Assembly: GCA_964597945.1 (NCBI GenBank) | Contig: CAZRAD010000020.1 | Location: 1 to 25,497 of the forward strand | Source of the DNA: JAPEKQ01 sp964597945 | GTDB lineage: Bacteria > Joyebacterota > Joyebacteria > Joyebacterales > Joyebacteraceae | DNA length: 25,497 bases | Direction: 5' to 3' | Program-made: the position numbers and the translations under genes | Notes under the pieces: model-generated | The model's database searches: none | The model's input: the letters and a program-made list of their open reading frames with translations, nothing else | Told to the model about the DNA's origin: nothing | In this document: positions 6,327 to 14,621 of the stretch, one piece after another | Layout: every line of letters starts with the position of its first letter | How positions within the stretch are numbered: the first letter of the stretch is position 1

Positions 6327-8156
6327 CTACTCGACCGTCACGCTCTTGGCGAGATTGCGCGGCTGGTCGACGTCGCACCCTCTCAGCACGGCGATGTAGT
6401 ACGCCAGAAGCTGGAGCGGCACGACCGCGAGCAGCGGCATGAGATGAGGCAGGGTATCGGGAACCTCCAACACGTCGTCGGCGATCCTGGCGACCTCGGT
6501 ATCGCCCTCGGTCGCGATGGCGAGCACACGCCCGCCGCGCGACTTCACCTCCTCCATGTTTGAGAGGATCTTCTCGTAGAACGGGTCCTGCGTCGCGATG
6601 AAGACGACCGGCATCTTCTCATCGATGAGCGCGATCGGTCCGTGCTTCATCTCCGCGGCCGGATAGCCCTCCGCATGGATATAGCTGATCTCCTTGAGCT
6701 TGAGCGCACCTTCGAGCGCAACCGGGAAATTGTAGCCGCGGCCGAGGTACAGGAAATTCTGGTGGCCCGCGTACTTCTCGGCGATCTTCTCGACCTTGCC
6801 GCTCTGCTCCAGGATGTCTCCGATCTGACCCGGGATGTCGAGCATCGCGCGAACGATGCGACGACCGTCGATGACCGAGATGCTGTGTGCGCGGCCGACC
6901 GCGAGCGCTATCGCTGCAAGGACCATGACCTGCGAGGTGAAGGCCTTGGTCGACGCCACCCCGATCTCGGGTCCGGCGTGCGTGTAGACGCCGCCGTCGC
7001 TCTGCCTCGCGATCGACGAGCCGACAACGTTGACGATGCCGAGCGTGGTCCCGCCCCGGCGCTGGACCTCCGCCATCGCCGCCAGCGTGTCGCGCGTCTC
7101 CCCGGACTGACTGATCACGATGGCGATATCTCCCGGATTGATGACCGGATTGCGGTAGCGGAACTCCGAAGCGTATTCGACCTCGACCGACACCCTGGCA
7201 AGATCTTCGAGCATGTACTCGCCGATGAGACCGGCATGCCACGAGGTCCCGCACGCGAGGATGAGGATCCTCTCGGCTTTCTTGAGCGCGTCGCGATGTT
7301 CCCGGAGTCCCCCGAGGAATGCGTCACCCGACGCCTCGATGAGCCGGCCGCGGACCGCATCCATGACCGTCCGCTGCTGTTCGTGGATCTCCTTGAGCAT
7401 GTAGTGTGGATAGCCGTTCTTCTGCATCTGGTCGACGTCCCAGGTGATCCGCTCGACGTCCTTCGTGATGGACACGTTCTGGAGCGTCGTGGTCGTGAAG
7501 CCGTCGGGCGTCGCCACCACCATCTCGCGGTCGTCCAGATAGACGACGTCCTTCGTGTGTCGGACGAGCGCGGCGACGTCGGAGGCCACGAAGTAGCCCT
7601 CGCGCCCGATGCCGAGGATGAGCGGGCTGCCGTTCCTGGCGGCGACGAGCGACTCCGGCTCGTCGGCGTGGATGGCCGCAATGCCGTAGGCTCCGTGAAC
7701 GCCTGCAAGCGCGGCGCGCACGGCCGCGGCGAGGTCGCCCGCGTAGTGCTTCTCGATGAGGTGCGCCAGGACCTCGGTGTCGGTCTCCGTCTCGAACGTG
7801 TGTCCCTCGGTCTCGAGCTGGCGTCTCAGCGGGCGGTAGTTCTCGACGATCCCGTTGTGGACGACCGCGATCCTGCCGCTGCTGTCCGAGTGAGGATGCG
7901 CGTTCATCGCCGATGGCTCGCCGTGGGTCGCCCAGCGAGTGTGCGCGATGCCGGTGCCGCCGACTACCGGGTCACCGGCCAGCACACCCGCGAGGGCATC
8001 GATCTTGCCGACCGTCTTTCGGACATCAACGCGACCGTCATGCAGAACGGCGACTCCCGCGCTATCGTAGCCGCGATACTCCATTCGTCGCAGACCCTCA
8101 ACGAGGGTCGGTACCATGTCGTCCTTCCTCGTGACGCATCCGATGATCCCGCACAT
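6327..8156 (-). CDS. glmS: Glutamine-fructose-6-phosphate aminotransferase (isomerizing) GlmS
   Basis: GlmS makes glucosamine-6-phosphate from fructose-6-phosphate and glutamine, the first step toward UDP-GlcNAc for peptidoglycan and lipopolysaccharide. Cys2 (MCGIIGC) is the N-terminal nucleophile of the class II glutaminase domain, with MEYRGYDSAG, ARWATHGEPS and VVHNGIVENY. The C-terminal half has two SIS sugar-isomerase domains. These contain CGTSWHAGLIGEYMLED, ISQSGETRDT, ASTKAFTSQ and YIHAEGYPAAEMKHGPIALI. The protein ends with LAKSVTVE, as in characterised members. At 609 residues it is full length. Its ATG directly follows the glmM stop with no spacer. That leaves no room for a glmS ribozyme upstream. 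Confidence 0.98.
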   Translation of the reverse strand: MCGIIGCVTRKDDMVPTLVEGLRRMEYRGYDSAGVAVLHDGRVDVRKTVGKIDALAGVLAGDPVVGGTGIAHTRWATHGEPSAMNAHPHSDSSGRIAVVHNGIVENYRPLRRQLETEGHTFETETDTEVLAHLIEKHYAGDLAAAVRAALAGVHGAYGIAAIHADEPESLVAARNGSPLILGIGREGYFVASDVAALVRHTKDVVYLDDREMVVATPDGFTTTTLQNVSITKDVERITWDVDQMQKNGYPHYMLKEIHEQQRTVMDAVRGRLIEASGDAFLGGLREHRDALKKAERILILACGTSWHAGLIGEYMLEDLARVSVEVEYASEFRYRNPVINPGDIAIVISQSGETRDTLAAMAEVQRRGGTTLGIVNVVGSSIARQSDGGVYTHAGPEIGVASTKAFTSQVMVLAAIALAVGRAHSISVIDGRRIVRAMLDIPGQIGDILEQSGKVEKIAEKYAGHQNFLYLGRGYNFPVALEGALKLKEISYIHAEGYPAAEMKHGPIALIDEKMPVVFIATQDPFYEKILSNMEEVKSRGGRVLAIATEGDTEVARIADDVLEVPDTLPHLMPLLAVVPLQLLAYYIAVLRGCDVDQPRNLAKSVTVE

Positions 8157-9521
8157 CTATGCTCTTCCTTCCCCGGATCCTCCGAGGGCCTCTTCGGCTC
8201 TCGCCGCGAGCGCCTCCGCGCCGTCGACATCGGGCGCCTCGGCGATCACGCGAACGATCGGCTCCGTGTTCGAAGGGCGTACATGGACCCAGCTGTCGGC
8301 CCACGAGATCTTGACTCCATCGGTTCGGTCGATCTCTCCCCCGGTCAGCACATCACCCAGCGCGCGCTCCAAATCCGCATTCGATTGGGCCATCGCCGGG
8401 AGTTTCCGCTTCACGATCGCGTAGGGCCTGAGCTCTCGCACAAGCTCTCCGACGGTCGCCGCGCCCCTGCGTGCCATGTGCGTCACGATGAGCGCCACCG
8501 CTGTGGCGGCGTCACGGCCGAGCTGCACGTCCGGCAGCACGACTCCACCGTTCCCCTCTCCTCCCACGACGGCCGAGATCTCGATCATCTTCGCCACGAC
8601 GTTCGCTTCGCCGACGGCCGTGCGATGAACGATGGCACCATACCGATCGGCTACGTCGTCGATCATCCGACTCGTCGAGACGTTGGTCACGACGGGACCG
8701 GGTCCTGCCGCCAGCACCGCGTCGGTGGCGAGCGCCAGGGTGAACTCCTCCCCAACGGCCCGACCTGTCTCGTCGACGATGGCAAGGCGGTCCGCATCGG
8801 GGTCGCACGCGAATCCGGCCGCGGCGCCCGTCTCACGAACGCGGTCGCCGAGAGCAGTGAGGCTCTCCGGAACGGGCTCCGCCACGCGCGGGAACCCGGC
8901 GCCGGCTTCGGCGAACAGCTCGACGACGTCGCACCCGAGCCTCCGCAGAAGCTGCGGGAGGATCGCCGATCCGGCCGCGTTGCAGCAGTCGACGACGATC
9001 CGCAGAGCGGCGTCGGCCACGGCCGCGCGGTCCACGTGCCGGGCATCCAGAACGAGTTCGATGTGCGTCTCGATCGCGTCCGCTGTCTCCGGCGCACCTC
9101 CCGGCTCCGGACACGGAGCGGCGGCCCGTCCCGCCAGAGCGTCGGCGCCCTCGAAGATCCGCTCGCCTTCCTCCCGCGTCACGAACACGCCGGACCTCGA
9201 AAAGAACTTCAGGCCGTTGTACTCGCCCGGATTGTGACTCGCCGTGATGCAGATGCCACCCGCGCACCCCAGCGTGCGGACGGCCACACCGACGGTCGGC
9301 GTCGGAACGATGCCAAGCCGGACAGGCGTCACGCCTGCGATGAGAAGCCCCTCGACGACGGCCGCCTCGAGCGCGTTCCCGCCCGGCCTGGAGTCCCACC
9401 CGACCGCGACGCGACCATCCACGATCTCACCGAATGCGCGCGCGTGCCTGCGCGCGATGTTCTCATCGAGATCACGCGGCACGATGCCGCGGACGCCCGC
9501 AACACTCCTGATAAGCGTCAA
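8157..9521 (-). CDS. glmM: Phosphoglucosamine mutase (phosphohexomutase family)
   Basis: The 454-residue protein belongs to the alpha-D-phosphohexomutase superfamily. The phosphoserine loop is ITASHNPGEYNGLK, with catalytic Ser about 95. The metal loop is DPDADR at about 240-245. The sugar-binding loop GEGNGG comes next, and the phosphate-binding loop RPSNTEPIVRVIAE lies near the C-terminus. Being directly upstream of glmS favours conversion of glucosamine-6-phosphate to glucosamine-1-phosphate. A phosphomannomutase/phosphoglucomutase activity cannot be excluded from sequence. The start is TTG at 9521 with GGGAGGT ahead. It overlaps the TGA of the TPR lipoprotein (TTGA), so translation is probably coupled. 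Confidence 0.9.
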   Translation of the reverse strand: MTLIRSVAGVRGIVPRDLDENIARRHARAFGEIVDGRVAVGWDSRPGGNALEAAVVEGLLIAGVTPVRLGIVPTPTVGVAVRTLGCAGGICITASHNPGEYNGLKFFSRSGVFVTREEGERIFEGADALAGRAAAPCPEPGGAPETADAIETHIELVLDARHVDRAAVADAALRIVVDCCNAAGSAILPQLLRRLGCDVVELFAEAGAGFPRVAEPVPESLTALGDRVRETGAAAGFACDPDADRLAIVDETGRAVGEEFTLALATDAVLAAGPGPVVTNVSTSRMIDDVADRYGAIVHRTAVGEANVVAKMIEISAVVGGEGNGGVVLPDVQLGRDAATAVALIVTHMARRGAATVGELVRELRPYAIVKRKLPAMAQSNADLERALGDVLTGGEIDRTDGVKISWADSWVHVRPSNTEPIVRVIAEAPDVDGAEALAARAEEALGGSGEGRA

Positions 9522-11416
9522 GGCCCGACCTCCCCGCCGCCGGTCTGCAGAGGTTCGTCCGTCGTGTCCTCGGGCGGATCATCAGCGTTCCCGCCCCGGG
9601 TCTCCTCGAGCGGCTCGCCCGGCGCCCCTCCAGCGGCCTCGCCCGGGGATGCTCCGGTGACCTCGGCGAGGACTCTCTCGGCCTCGCGCGCGTAGTCCGT
9701 GTCCGGGTACATCTCGAGCACTGAACGGTAGGCCTCCGCGGACAGCATGGGCTGATCGAGCATCTCCCCCCGTGCCCACGCGACCGCCAGCGCCGCCTTC
9801 GGGCCGAGCGGTGTCTCTCCGAAGTGTTCGACGACCATCTCGTAGTACTCGACGGCGGTCTCGGCGTTATCCATCTTGAAGAGATAGATCTCGCCCGCGC
9901 GGAACATCGCCCTCGCTTCATCAGGAATCGCGACGGTGTCGGGTTCGGTGGATACGAACGTGTCGGGGGGAGCCACAGCGAGTGAATCGGACAACGCAAG
10001 CAGCGTATCGACCGACGCGGACAGCGAATCCGCCGCCGTGACCGGCGCATCGGCGAGCATCGTGACGAACTGCGACTGGTCGATCGCGCCGGATGCCAGC
10101 GTATCGGTCTGCGCGGCTGAAAGCGTATCAGCGGGCGCGAACTGTGAGCCGCCGCGCGCGGCATCGAGCGTGTCGGCCACTGCGCCCGTGGTGTCCGCAG
10201 CTGCACCCAGCGTATCAGCGGCCGCGCCCAGCGTGTCGGCTACTGCACTCAGCGTGTCGCCGGCGGCACCCGTAGTGTCGCCAGCGGCGGCCAGCGTGTC
10301 AACCGCCGCGGGACCGGCGAGCCAGCTCTCAATGATGGCGAGCGACTCCTGGAGCTCCTCGATGTCGCGAATAGCATCCGCCGCCTCCCGCGAAACCTCG
10401 GTTCGTGGAGCCTCGTCCTTGGCCTCGCGGAACGCCTCGACGGCCTCCTCGAAGGTGCCGAACCCGTCCCGAAGGATCAGACCGACGCGGTAGAGCGCCT
10501 CGGCCGCGGCTTTCGAGCGCTCGTGGGAGGCCGCGATACCCTCATACGTGGAGACCGCATCCTCGAGATCGCCCATCATCTGCTGCGTTCTCCCTCTCAG
10601 AAGGAGCACGCGGTCCAGGTCGTCGCGGTCGGTCGTGCGTCGCTCCACATCGGTGAGCACCTCCAGCGCGTCGCCGAGTCGACCGATGTCGAGATAGACC
10701 TCGGCGAGACGGATGCGTCCCTCGAACGCGAGCCTCCGCGCCCCACGCTCCTCACCGACGGCGGCCAGATGGTGCGCCGCCTCCTCGAGCCTTCCCATCT
10801 TCACGAAGTTCTCCGCGGCAAGGAACCGAATCTCGGCGCGGAGATCGCTGTTCGGAAATCGCTCCAGTGCGGATGCGTACGCCTCGGCCGCCTCGTCAAA
10901 ACGGCGCCGCGAGTGTCTGGCGCGGCCGATCATCACGAGCGCGTCATCGGAGAGCTCGACGGGAGGATCGGCATACGCGAGAGCCGCCAGTGTCTGCTCC
11001 GCGGAGACCGGGTTGTCGCGGGCGAGCATGACGGCCGCCAGCAGGTAGCCGGCGTCCGCCTCGAGGTCGCTGTCGGGGTAGAGTGTTGAGAACTCGTTCA
11101 GACGTGACTCCGCACTCTCGTATCTCCCCTGACGGTAGAGCGCCTGCGCCATGAGCAGGATCGCATCGTCCGCCCAGTCCGAATCCGGATGGAGCGCGAG
11201 CACACGTCCGCTCTTCTCAATGACGCGATCGAGCTGTTCGCTCTCCTGGGGCGTGGGCTCGGAGTCCGGCGGCCGCGTCGCACGGATGCGCTCGGCCTCG
11301 GCGTAGGCGCTCCTGGCGTGATAGAACGTGTTGTAGTACACGCAGCCGCTGAGCGTGAACGCGGCGAGCGCCGCGAGACACGCGAGAAGCACGACGGTGC
11401 GTGTTGTGATCCTCAC
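9518..11416 (-). CDS. Large TPR lipoprotein with Ala/Asp/Thr repeat linker
   Basis: The 632-residue protein has a lipoprotein signal (hydrophobic stretch ending LSGC, with Cys about 25 lipidated) followed by VYYNTFYHARSAYAEAE. This resembles the N-termini of cell-envelope TPR lipoproteins. Residues of about 60-370 hold tandem TPR-like helices (ALYRQGRYESAESRLNEFS, ARHSRRRFDEAAEAYASALERFPNS and others), as in BamD/YbgF-type proteins. A low-complexity segment of ADTLGA-type units then separates these from a last TPR-like segment (RAMFRAGEIYLFKMDNAETAVEYYEMVVEHF). The C-terminal tail is Gly/Pro/Glu-rich. A periplasmic scaffold role is likely; the partner is unknown. The start is GTG at 11416 with GGAGA six bases ahead. 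It lies between pyrR (49 bp) and glmM (overlapping). Confidence 0.88.
   Translation of the reverse strand: MRITTRTVVLLACLAALAAFTLSGCVYYNTFYHARSAYAEAERIRATRPPDSEPTPQESEQLDRVIEKSGRVLALHPDSDWADDAILLMAQALYRQGRYESAESRLNEFSTLYPDSDLEADAGYLLAAVMLARDNPVSAEQTLAALAYADPPVELSDDALVMIGRARHSRRRFDEAAEAYASALERFPNSDLRAEIRFLAAENFVKMGRLEEAAHHLAAVGEERGARRLAFEGRIRLAEVYLDIGRLGDALEVLTDVERRTTDRDDLDRVLLLRGRTQQMMGDLEDAVSTYEGIAASHERSKAAAEALYRVGLILRDGFGTFEEAVEAFREAKDEAPRTEVSREAADAIRDIEELQESLAIIESWLAGPAAVDTLAAAGDTTGAAGDTLSAVADTLGAAADTLGAAADTTGAVADTLDAARGGSQFAPADTLSAAQTDTLASGAIDQSQFVTMLADAPVTAADSLSASVDTLLALSDSLAVAPPDTFVSTEPDTVAIPDEARAMFRAGEIYLFKMDNAETAVEYYEMVVEHFGETPLGPKAALAVAWARGEMLDQPMLSAEAYRSVLEMYPDTDYAREAERVLAEVTGASPGEAAGGAPGEPLEETRGGNADDPPEDTTDEPLQTGGGEVGP
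10166..10312 (-). repeat. Seven tandem 21-bp units inside the TPR lipoprotein gene
   Basis: Seven consecutive 21-base units with a common core (CAGCGTGTC on the plus strand) fill 147 bases in register. Each encodes seven residues of the form A-x-D-T-(L/T)-x-A. Units differ from each other mostly at third positions and in a GC-rich half, so the array is old or selected for amino-acid composition rather than freshly duplicated. More degenerate copies (ADTLSA, TDTLAS) lie just below 10166. Confidence 0.85.
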
Positions 11417-11438
11417 GAGGTATCTCCTGGATGGGGCC

Positions 11439-11470
11439 CCGGTTCTCAGTGGTGGAGTCCGGTTCTCAGT
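11439..11470. repeat. Pair of 12-bp direct repeats at the pyrR 3' end
   Basis: CCGGTTCTCAGT occurs at 11439-11450 and again at 11459-11470, 20 bases apart. The second copy includes the pyrR stop codon. No function is evident, and slippage or a local duplication is the simplest explanation. Confidence 0.5.
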
Positions 11471-12008
11471 TCTCGCGCGAGAGAATGACGACCTCGTCCG
11501 ACTCGTCCTTCTCCTGCATGCGGACGGCGATGACCTCGCGCTCGGAGGTCGGCACGTTCTTGCCGACGTAATCGGCCCGGATCGGAAGCTCCCTGTGTCC
11601 TCGATCGACCATCACTGCCAGCTGGACTGATCTGGGACGCCCGAAGTCGATGATCTCATCGAGGGCCGCCCTGACCGTTCGCCCGGTGAACAGCACATCG
11701 TCGGCCAGCACGAGGGTCCTCCCCTGTATGTCGAACGGGATGTTGCTCTCATTCACAACCGGCTGCTCTGCGATCGTCTGCAGATCGTCTCTGTAGAGCG
11801 TGATGTCGAGCACGCCGACGGGAAGAGGCGCCTGCTCGATCTCCTCGATCGCATTCGCCAGTCGCTTCGCGACGAACACACCCCTCGTCTGGATACCGAT
11901 CACCGCCAGCCCCTCGAGCCCCCCGTTGCGCTCCAGGATCTCGTGGGCCATGCGGGTGATCGCGCGGCGCATGTCATCGGTACTCATGACGCGGGCCTTG
12001 GTCTTCAC
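11466..12008 (-). CDS. pyrR: PyrR: pyrimidine operon attenuator / uracil phosphoribosyltransferase
   Basis: PyrR proteins bind pyr mRNA to promote attenuation when UMP is high, and many also make UMP from uracil and PRPP. The 180-residue product has the type I phosphoribosyltransferase fold. It shows GIQTRGVFVAKRLANAI, the LDITLYRDDL segment typical of PyrR, and the PRPP loop LVLADDVLFTGRTVRAAL (about 99-116). It ends in the family's basic/hydrophobic strand LPIRADYVGKNVPTSE. The start is GTG at 12008 with GGAGGT eight bases ahead; an inner ATG seven codons on is possible. No pyr biosynthesis genes and no recognisable PyrR-binding loop are seen nearby, so its targets lie elsewhere. The gap to ecfA2 is 77 bp. 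Confidence 0.95.
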   Translation of the reverse strand: MKTKARVMSTDDMRRAITRMAHEILERNGGLEGLAVIGIQTRGVFVAKRLANAIEEIEQAPLPVGVLDITLYRDDLQTIAEQPVVNESNIPFDIQGRTLVLADDVLFTGRTVRAALDEIIDFGRPRSVQLAVMVDRGHRELPIRADYVGKNVPTSEREVIAVRMQEKDESDEVVILSREN

Positions 12009-12085
12009 GTGCTGCCACCTCCGGTAGACGCCATCGGTCGTCGGACCCGGCCGGCACTTGCTCCTCCCGAGCCGGCGGAAATCGC

Positions 12086-12925
12086 CTAGAATCTACCACT
12101 TGACGCGCCGTCCCGCAAGGCGGGCGTCCCGAGCACGACCGAGGCCACATCGCGCGCGAGCGCCGGGTCGACGCATGAGAGCGCGTTCACGAGCTCATGG
12201 GCCGGCGGCGCCTCAAGACCCAGCCGCTCCAGGAGCACCCCATCACCGAAGACGTCCGCCGGAGGCCCGTCCGCCACGATGCTCCCGCCCGAGAGCAGCA
12301 CGATCCTCTCGACCGTCTCCTCGGCGAGCTCCGGGTCGTGCGTCACAAGCAGGATGGCGCGTCCGGCCTCCCGCTCCCTGTGGATGAGATCGAGGATGCG
12401 TTCGCGCGTCCCCGGATCGAGCCCCGCGCTCGGCTCGTCCAGAAGCAGAAACGGGCGTTCGAGCACGACGAGGGCCGCGATAGCGGCCCTGCGCTGCTCG
12501 CCCGCGCTGAGCGTCAGGGGCGAGCGCTCCGTGAAAGCCGCCGGGCTCAGACCGACGCACTCGAGCGCCGCATGCACGCGGCGGGCGAGTTCATCCTCCG
12601 CGACGCGCGCCGCCCGGAGACCGTACGCGACCTCATCGAAGACCGTCTCCTCGAAGAACTGAAGCTCGGGAAACTGATAGACAAGTCCTACCGACGACTT
12701 GAGGGACGCGCCACTCCCGGCGCCGGCAAGAGACACCGATCCCGTCGTCGGCGGGACGAGCCCGGCGGCGATCTCGAGGAGCGTCGTCTTGCCCGATCCC
12801 GTTGGCCCCATGATGGCCACGGCATCTCCGGCGTCGATCGACAGACTCACACCTCCGAGGCCGCTCTTGGCCGTAGGAAGTCCACGATCGTAGGTCAGCC
12901 CCACGCTGTCGAGGACGAGTCTCAC
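12086..12925 (-). CDS. ECF-type ABC transporter ATPase, A2-like
   Basis: This 279-residue ATPase would power an energy-coupling-factor importer (vitamins or metal ions) together with a partner ATPase and the EcfT membrane protein. It has Walker A GPTGSGKTTL (about 40-49) and the Q-loop YQFPELQFFEETVFDEVAYG, whose Phe-Pro-Glu and Glu-Thr-Val-Phe pattern is typical of EcfA2. The signature is LSAGEQRRAAIA, Walker B is FLLLDEPSAGLD, and the switch His (about 196) is intact in VTHDPE. The start is GTG at 12925, overlapping the upstream ATPase stop by four bases (GTGA). No EcfT or substrate-binding S protein follows in the window: pyrR is next. The substrate is therefore unknown. Confidence 0.85.
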   Translation of the reverse strand: MRLVLDSVGLTYDRGLPTAKSGLGGVSLSIDAGDAVAIMGPTGSGKTTLLEIAAGLVPPTTGSVSLAGAGSGASLKSSVGLVYQFPELQFFEETVFDEVAYGLRAARVAEDELARRVHAALECVGLSPAAFTERSPLTLSAGEQRRAAIAALVVLERPFLLLDEPSAGLDPGTRERILDLIHREREAGRAILLVTHDPELAEETVERIVLLSGGSIVADGPPADVFGDGVLLERLGLEAPPAHELVNALSCVDPALARDVASVVLGTPALRDGASSGRF

Positions 12926-13746
12926 CGCCGCACCCCCGTCAGTGCGCCGACGAGTTCATCCATCGTCAGGATGTCATCCGGCAGCGCGCGCCCGGCGGCT
13001 CTGAGGGCGCCGGCGAGACCCATCGCGGGGGGCGGACGAAGTCCCCATCCGTCGGCACCGCTCCCCGCGGCGAAGAGGTCGCGCGGCGGGGCATCGAACA
13101 CGACCCGCCCCTCGACCAGAACGATGGCGCGGTCGGCGTACGCGATCTCCTCGGGGAACTGCGTGACGTGAATGACGGTCCTCTCCTCGCGTGAACGGAG
13201 CTCGGCAAGCAGCGACCAGAGGTCCGCGCGGCCCCGGGCGTCGAGGAGCGATGTGGGCTCGTCCAGAAGGAGGTGACGCGGTCGCATGGCGAGCACGGCC
13301 GCGACCGCAACCCGCTGCTTCTCCCCGCCCGACAGCCTGTGCGGCGGCCGGTCACGCAGCGGCTCGAGCCCGAGCATCGGGAGCAGCGATTCGATGCGCG
13401 TGCGCATCTCATCCCGGTCCAGACCCAGGTTCTCCATGCCGAACGCGATCTCCCGTTCGACGGTCGTACTCACGATCTGATCATCCGGGTTCTGGAAGAC
13501 GAGACCGACGCGGCGCCGGATCTCCCAGAGCGATGAATCATCGCGCGTGTCCATCCCGTCGACAATGACGCTACCCGCCGTCGGCAGGAGGAGCGCATTG
13601 AGCAGTCTCAACAGGCTCGTCTTGCCGGAGCCGCTCGGGCCGGCAAGAGCAACAGTCTCACCGGGGGCGATCGACAGATTCACTCCGTCGAGCGAGGGAC
13701 GCGGCGCGCCCTGGTAGGTCACAGCGACGTTGCGGAGCTCTATCAC
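12922..13746 (-). CDS. ECF-type ABC transporter ATPase, A1-like, with switch His replaced by Gln
   Basis: The partner ATPase has 274 residues. Walker A is GPSGSGKTSLLR (about 36-47) and the Q-loop is VFQNPDDQIVSTTVEREIAFG, a typical EcfA1 pattern. The signature is LSGGEKQRVAVAA and Walker B is HLLLDEPTSLLD. Where the family has ITHD-type sequence this protein reads VTQFPEE, so the switch-loop His is Gln (about 196; the codon is a clear CAG). The other ATPase keeps its His, making the pair asymmetric. The C-terminal part (about 215-274) is Ala/Gly/Pro-rich. The start is GTG at 13746, overlapping the stop of the LysM/TPR lipoprotein by four bases. Confidence 0.85.
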   Translation of the reverse strand: MIELRNVAVTYQGAPRPSLDGVNLSIAPGETVALAGPSGSGKTSLLRLLNALLLPTAGSVIVDGMDTRDDSSLWEIRRRVGLVFQNPDDQIVSTTVEREIAFGMENLGLDRDEMRTRIESLLPMLGLEPLRDRPPHRLSGGEKQRVAVAAVLAMRPRHLLLDEPTSLLDARGRADLWSLLAELRSREERTVIHVTQFPEEIAYADRAIVLVEGRVVFDAPPRDLFAAGSGADGWGLRPPPAMGLAGALRAAGRALPDDILTMDELVGALTGVRR

Positions 13747-14621
13747 GGCCGGCCTGCTTCCCCCGGGACCGTGGCGCCCGGTACGGTGTCTGTCGCCGGT
13801 TCGCCAGGAATATCGCGTCCCTCGTCCGCACGAAGCCGCCGGAGCGCCGCCTCGCCCGCGAGCTCGATGAGGCGTTTCCTGGCCACCTCAGCCCAGCTGC
13901 CGGACGGATGCCGCCGAAGATACGCATCGAGAGCGAAGATGCCGTCCTCCACACTGCCCTCGTCAAGCAGCGCCACAGCTCTCGAGAACATGGCCTCCTC
14001 GTGGAACGGCTTCAGCGTGAGCGCGTGCTCGAAGTGCGCGAGGCCGCCGGCGGCGTCACCGCCGTCATAGAGAGCTTTGCCGAGTGCGAAGACGATGTCC
14101 GCATCGTCCGGACGGACGGCGAGCACCTGGTCGAGCATGGCGACGGCCGCGGACGGTTCACCCATCATCAGAAGCACGACGCCGAGGTTGTATCCGGCGT
14201 CGACGAACCTCGGGTCGATGCGGAGCGCCTCGCGAAACTCCTCCGTGGCTTTCCGCAGCTCGCCCGCCTCCGCGTGTTCCGTGCCTCGGTTGTAGCGCGA
14301 CTTCGCCTCGGTGCGACGGGCGTATCGGGCCACGTCCTCCTCACCCACCGGAACATCGACGAGAGCGCCCTGGTCAAGCGGGAAGCCGGGCTCCACACCG
14401 TTGGTCTCCGCGAGAAACCCCGCCGCATCCGTCGTGCCGTAGTAGTCATCGGCTATCGATGCGAAGCTCTCGCCGTCGGCGGCGATGTGCGTGACGATCT
14501 CGATCGTCTCCGCTCCGCTGCCCGTGAAGGTCGGCGGTCCCCCGCAACCCGCGATGGTCAGAAACGCGGCGCAGCCGACGAGGAGCAGCGTGGTTCTCAG
14601 TATCCGTGCGAATCGTCGCAT
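13743..14621 (-). CDS. LysM- and TPR-containing lipoprotein
   Basis: The 292-residue product starts MRRFARILRTTLLLVGCAAF and has a lipobox ending IAGC (Cys about 26), so it should be lipidated and face the periplasm or outer membrane. Residues of about 40-95 resemble a LysM fold (VTHIAADGESFASIADDYYG, then a Leu-Asp-Gln-Gly-Ala-Leu-Val-Asp-Val-Pro-Val end), which in known proteins binds peptidoglycan. Three or more TPR units follow, including YNRGTEHAEAGELRKATEEF and AGYNLGVVLLMMGEPSAAVA. The Pro/Gly/Thr-rich tail is probably disordered. The frame is open far upstream through dusB, but the ATG at 14621 with GGAGGAG ahead and a proper signal sequence is clearly the start. It shares one base with the dusB stop (TGATG). 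Confidence 0.88.
   Translation of the reverse strand: MRRFARILRTTLLLVGCAAFLTIAGCGGPPTFTGSGAETIEIVTHIAADGESFASIADDYYGTTDAAGFLAETNGVEPGFPLDQGALVDVPVGEEDVARYARRTEAKSRYNRGTEHAEAGELRKATEEFREALRIDPRFVDAGYNLGVVLLMMGEPSAAVAMLDQVLAVRPDDADIVFALGKALYDGGDAAGGLAHFEHALTLKPFHEEAMFSRAVALLDEGSVEDGIFALDAYLRRHPSGSWAEVARKRLIELAGEAALRRLRADEGRDIPGEPATDTVPGATVPGEAGRP

Noticed and set aside
8150..8170. A glmS ribozyme in front of glmS
   Set aside because: glmM ends at the base before the glmS start, so there is no untranslated space for the ribozyme.
6642..9695. A very long open frame on the plus strand (about 1017 codons)
   Set aside because: It lies antisense to glmS, glmM and the lipoprotein gene, has Arg/Asp/His-rich composition with no recognisable domain, and is a by-product of GC-rich codon use.
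12009..12085. A PyrR-binding attenuator ahead of pyrR
   Set aside because: No conserved PyrR anti-antiterminator loop or terminator/antiterminator pair could be recognised in the 77 bases.
12090..12118. A possible pyrR promoter (TTGCGG, 17 bases, TAGATT)
   Set aside because: The -35 box matches at only three positions and the -10 at four, within the end of ecfA2; too weak to call.
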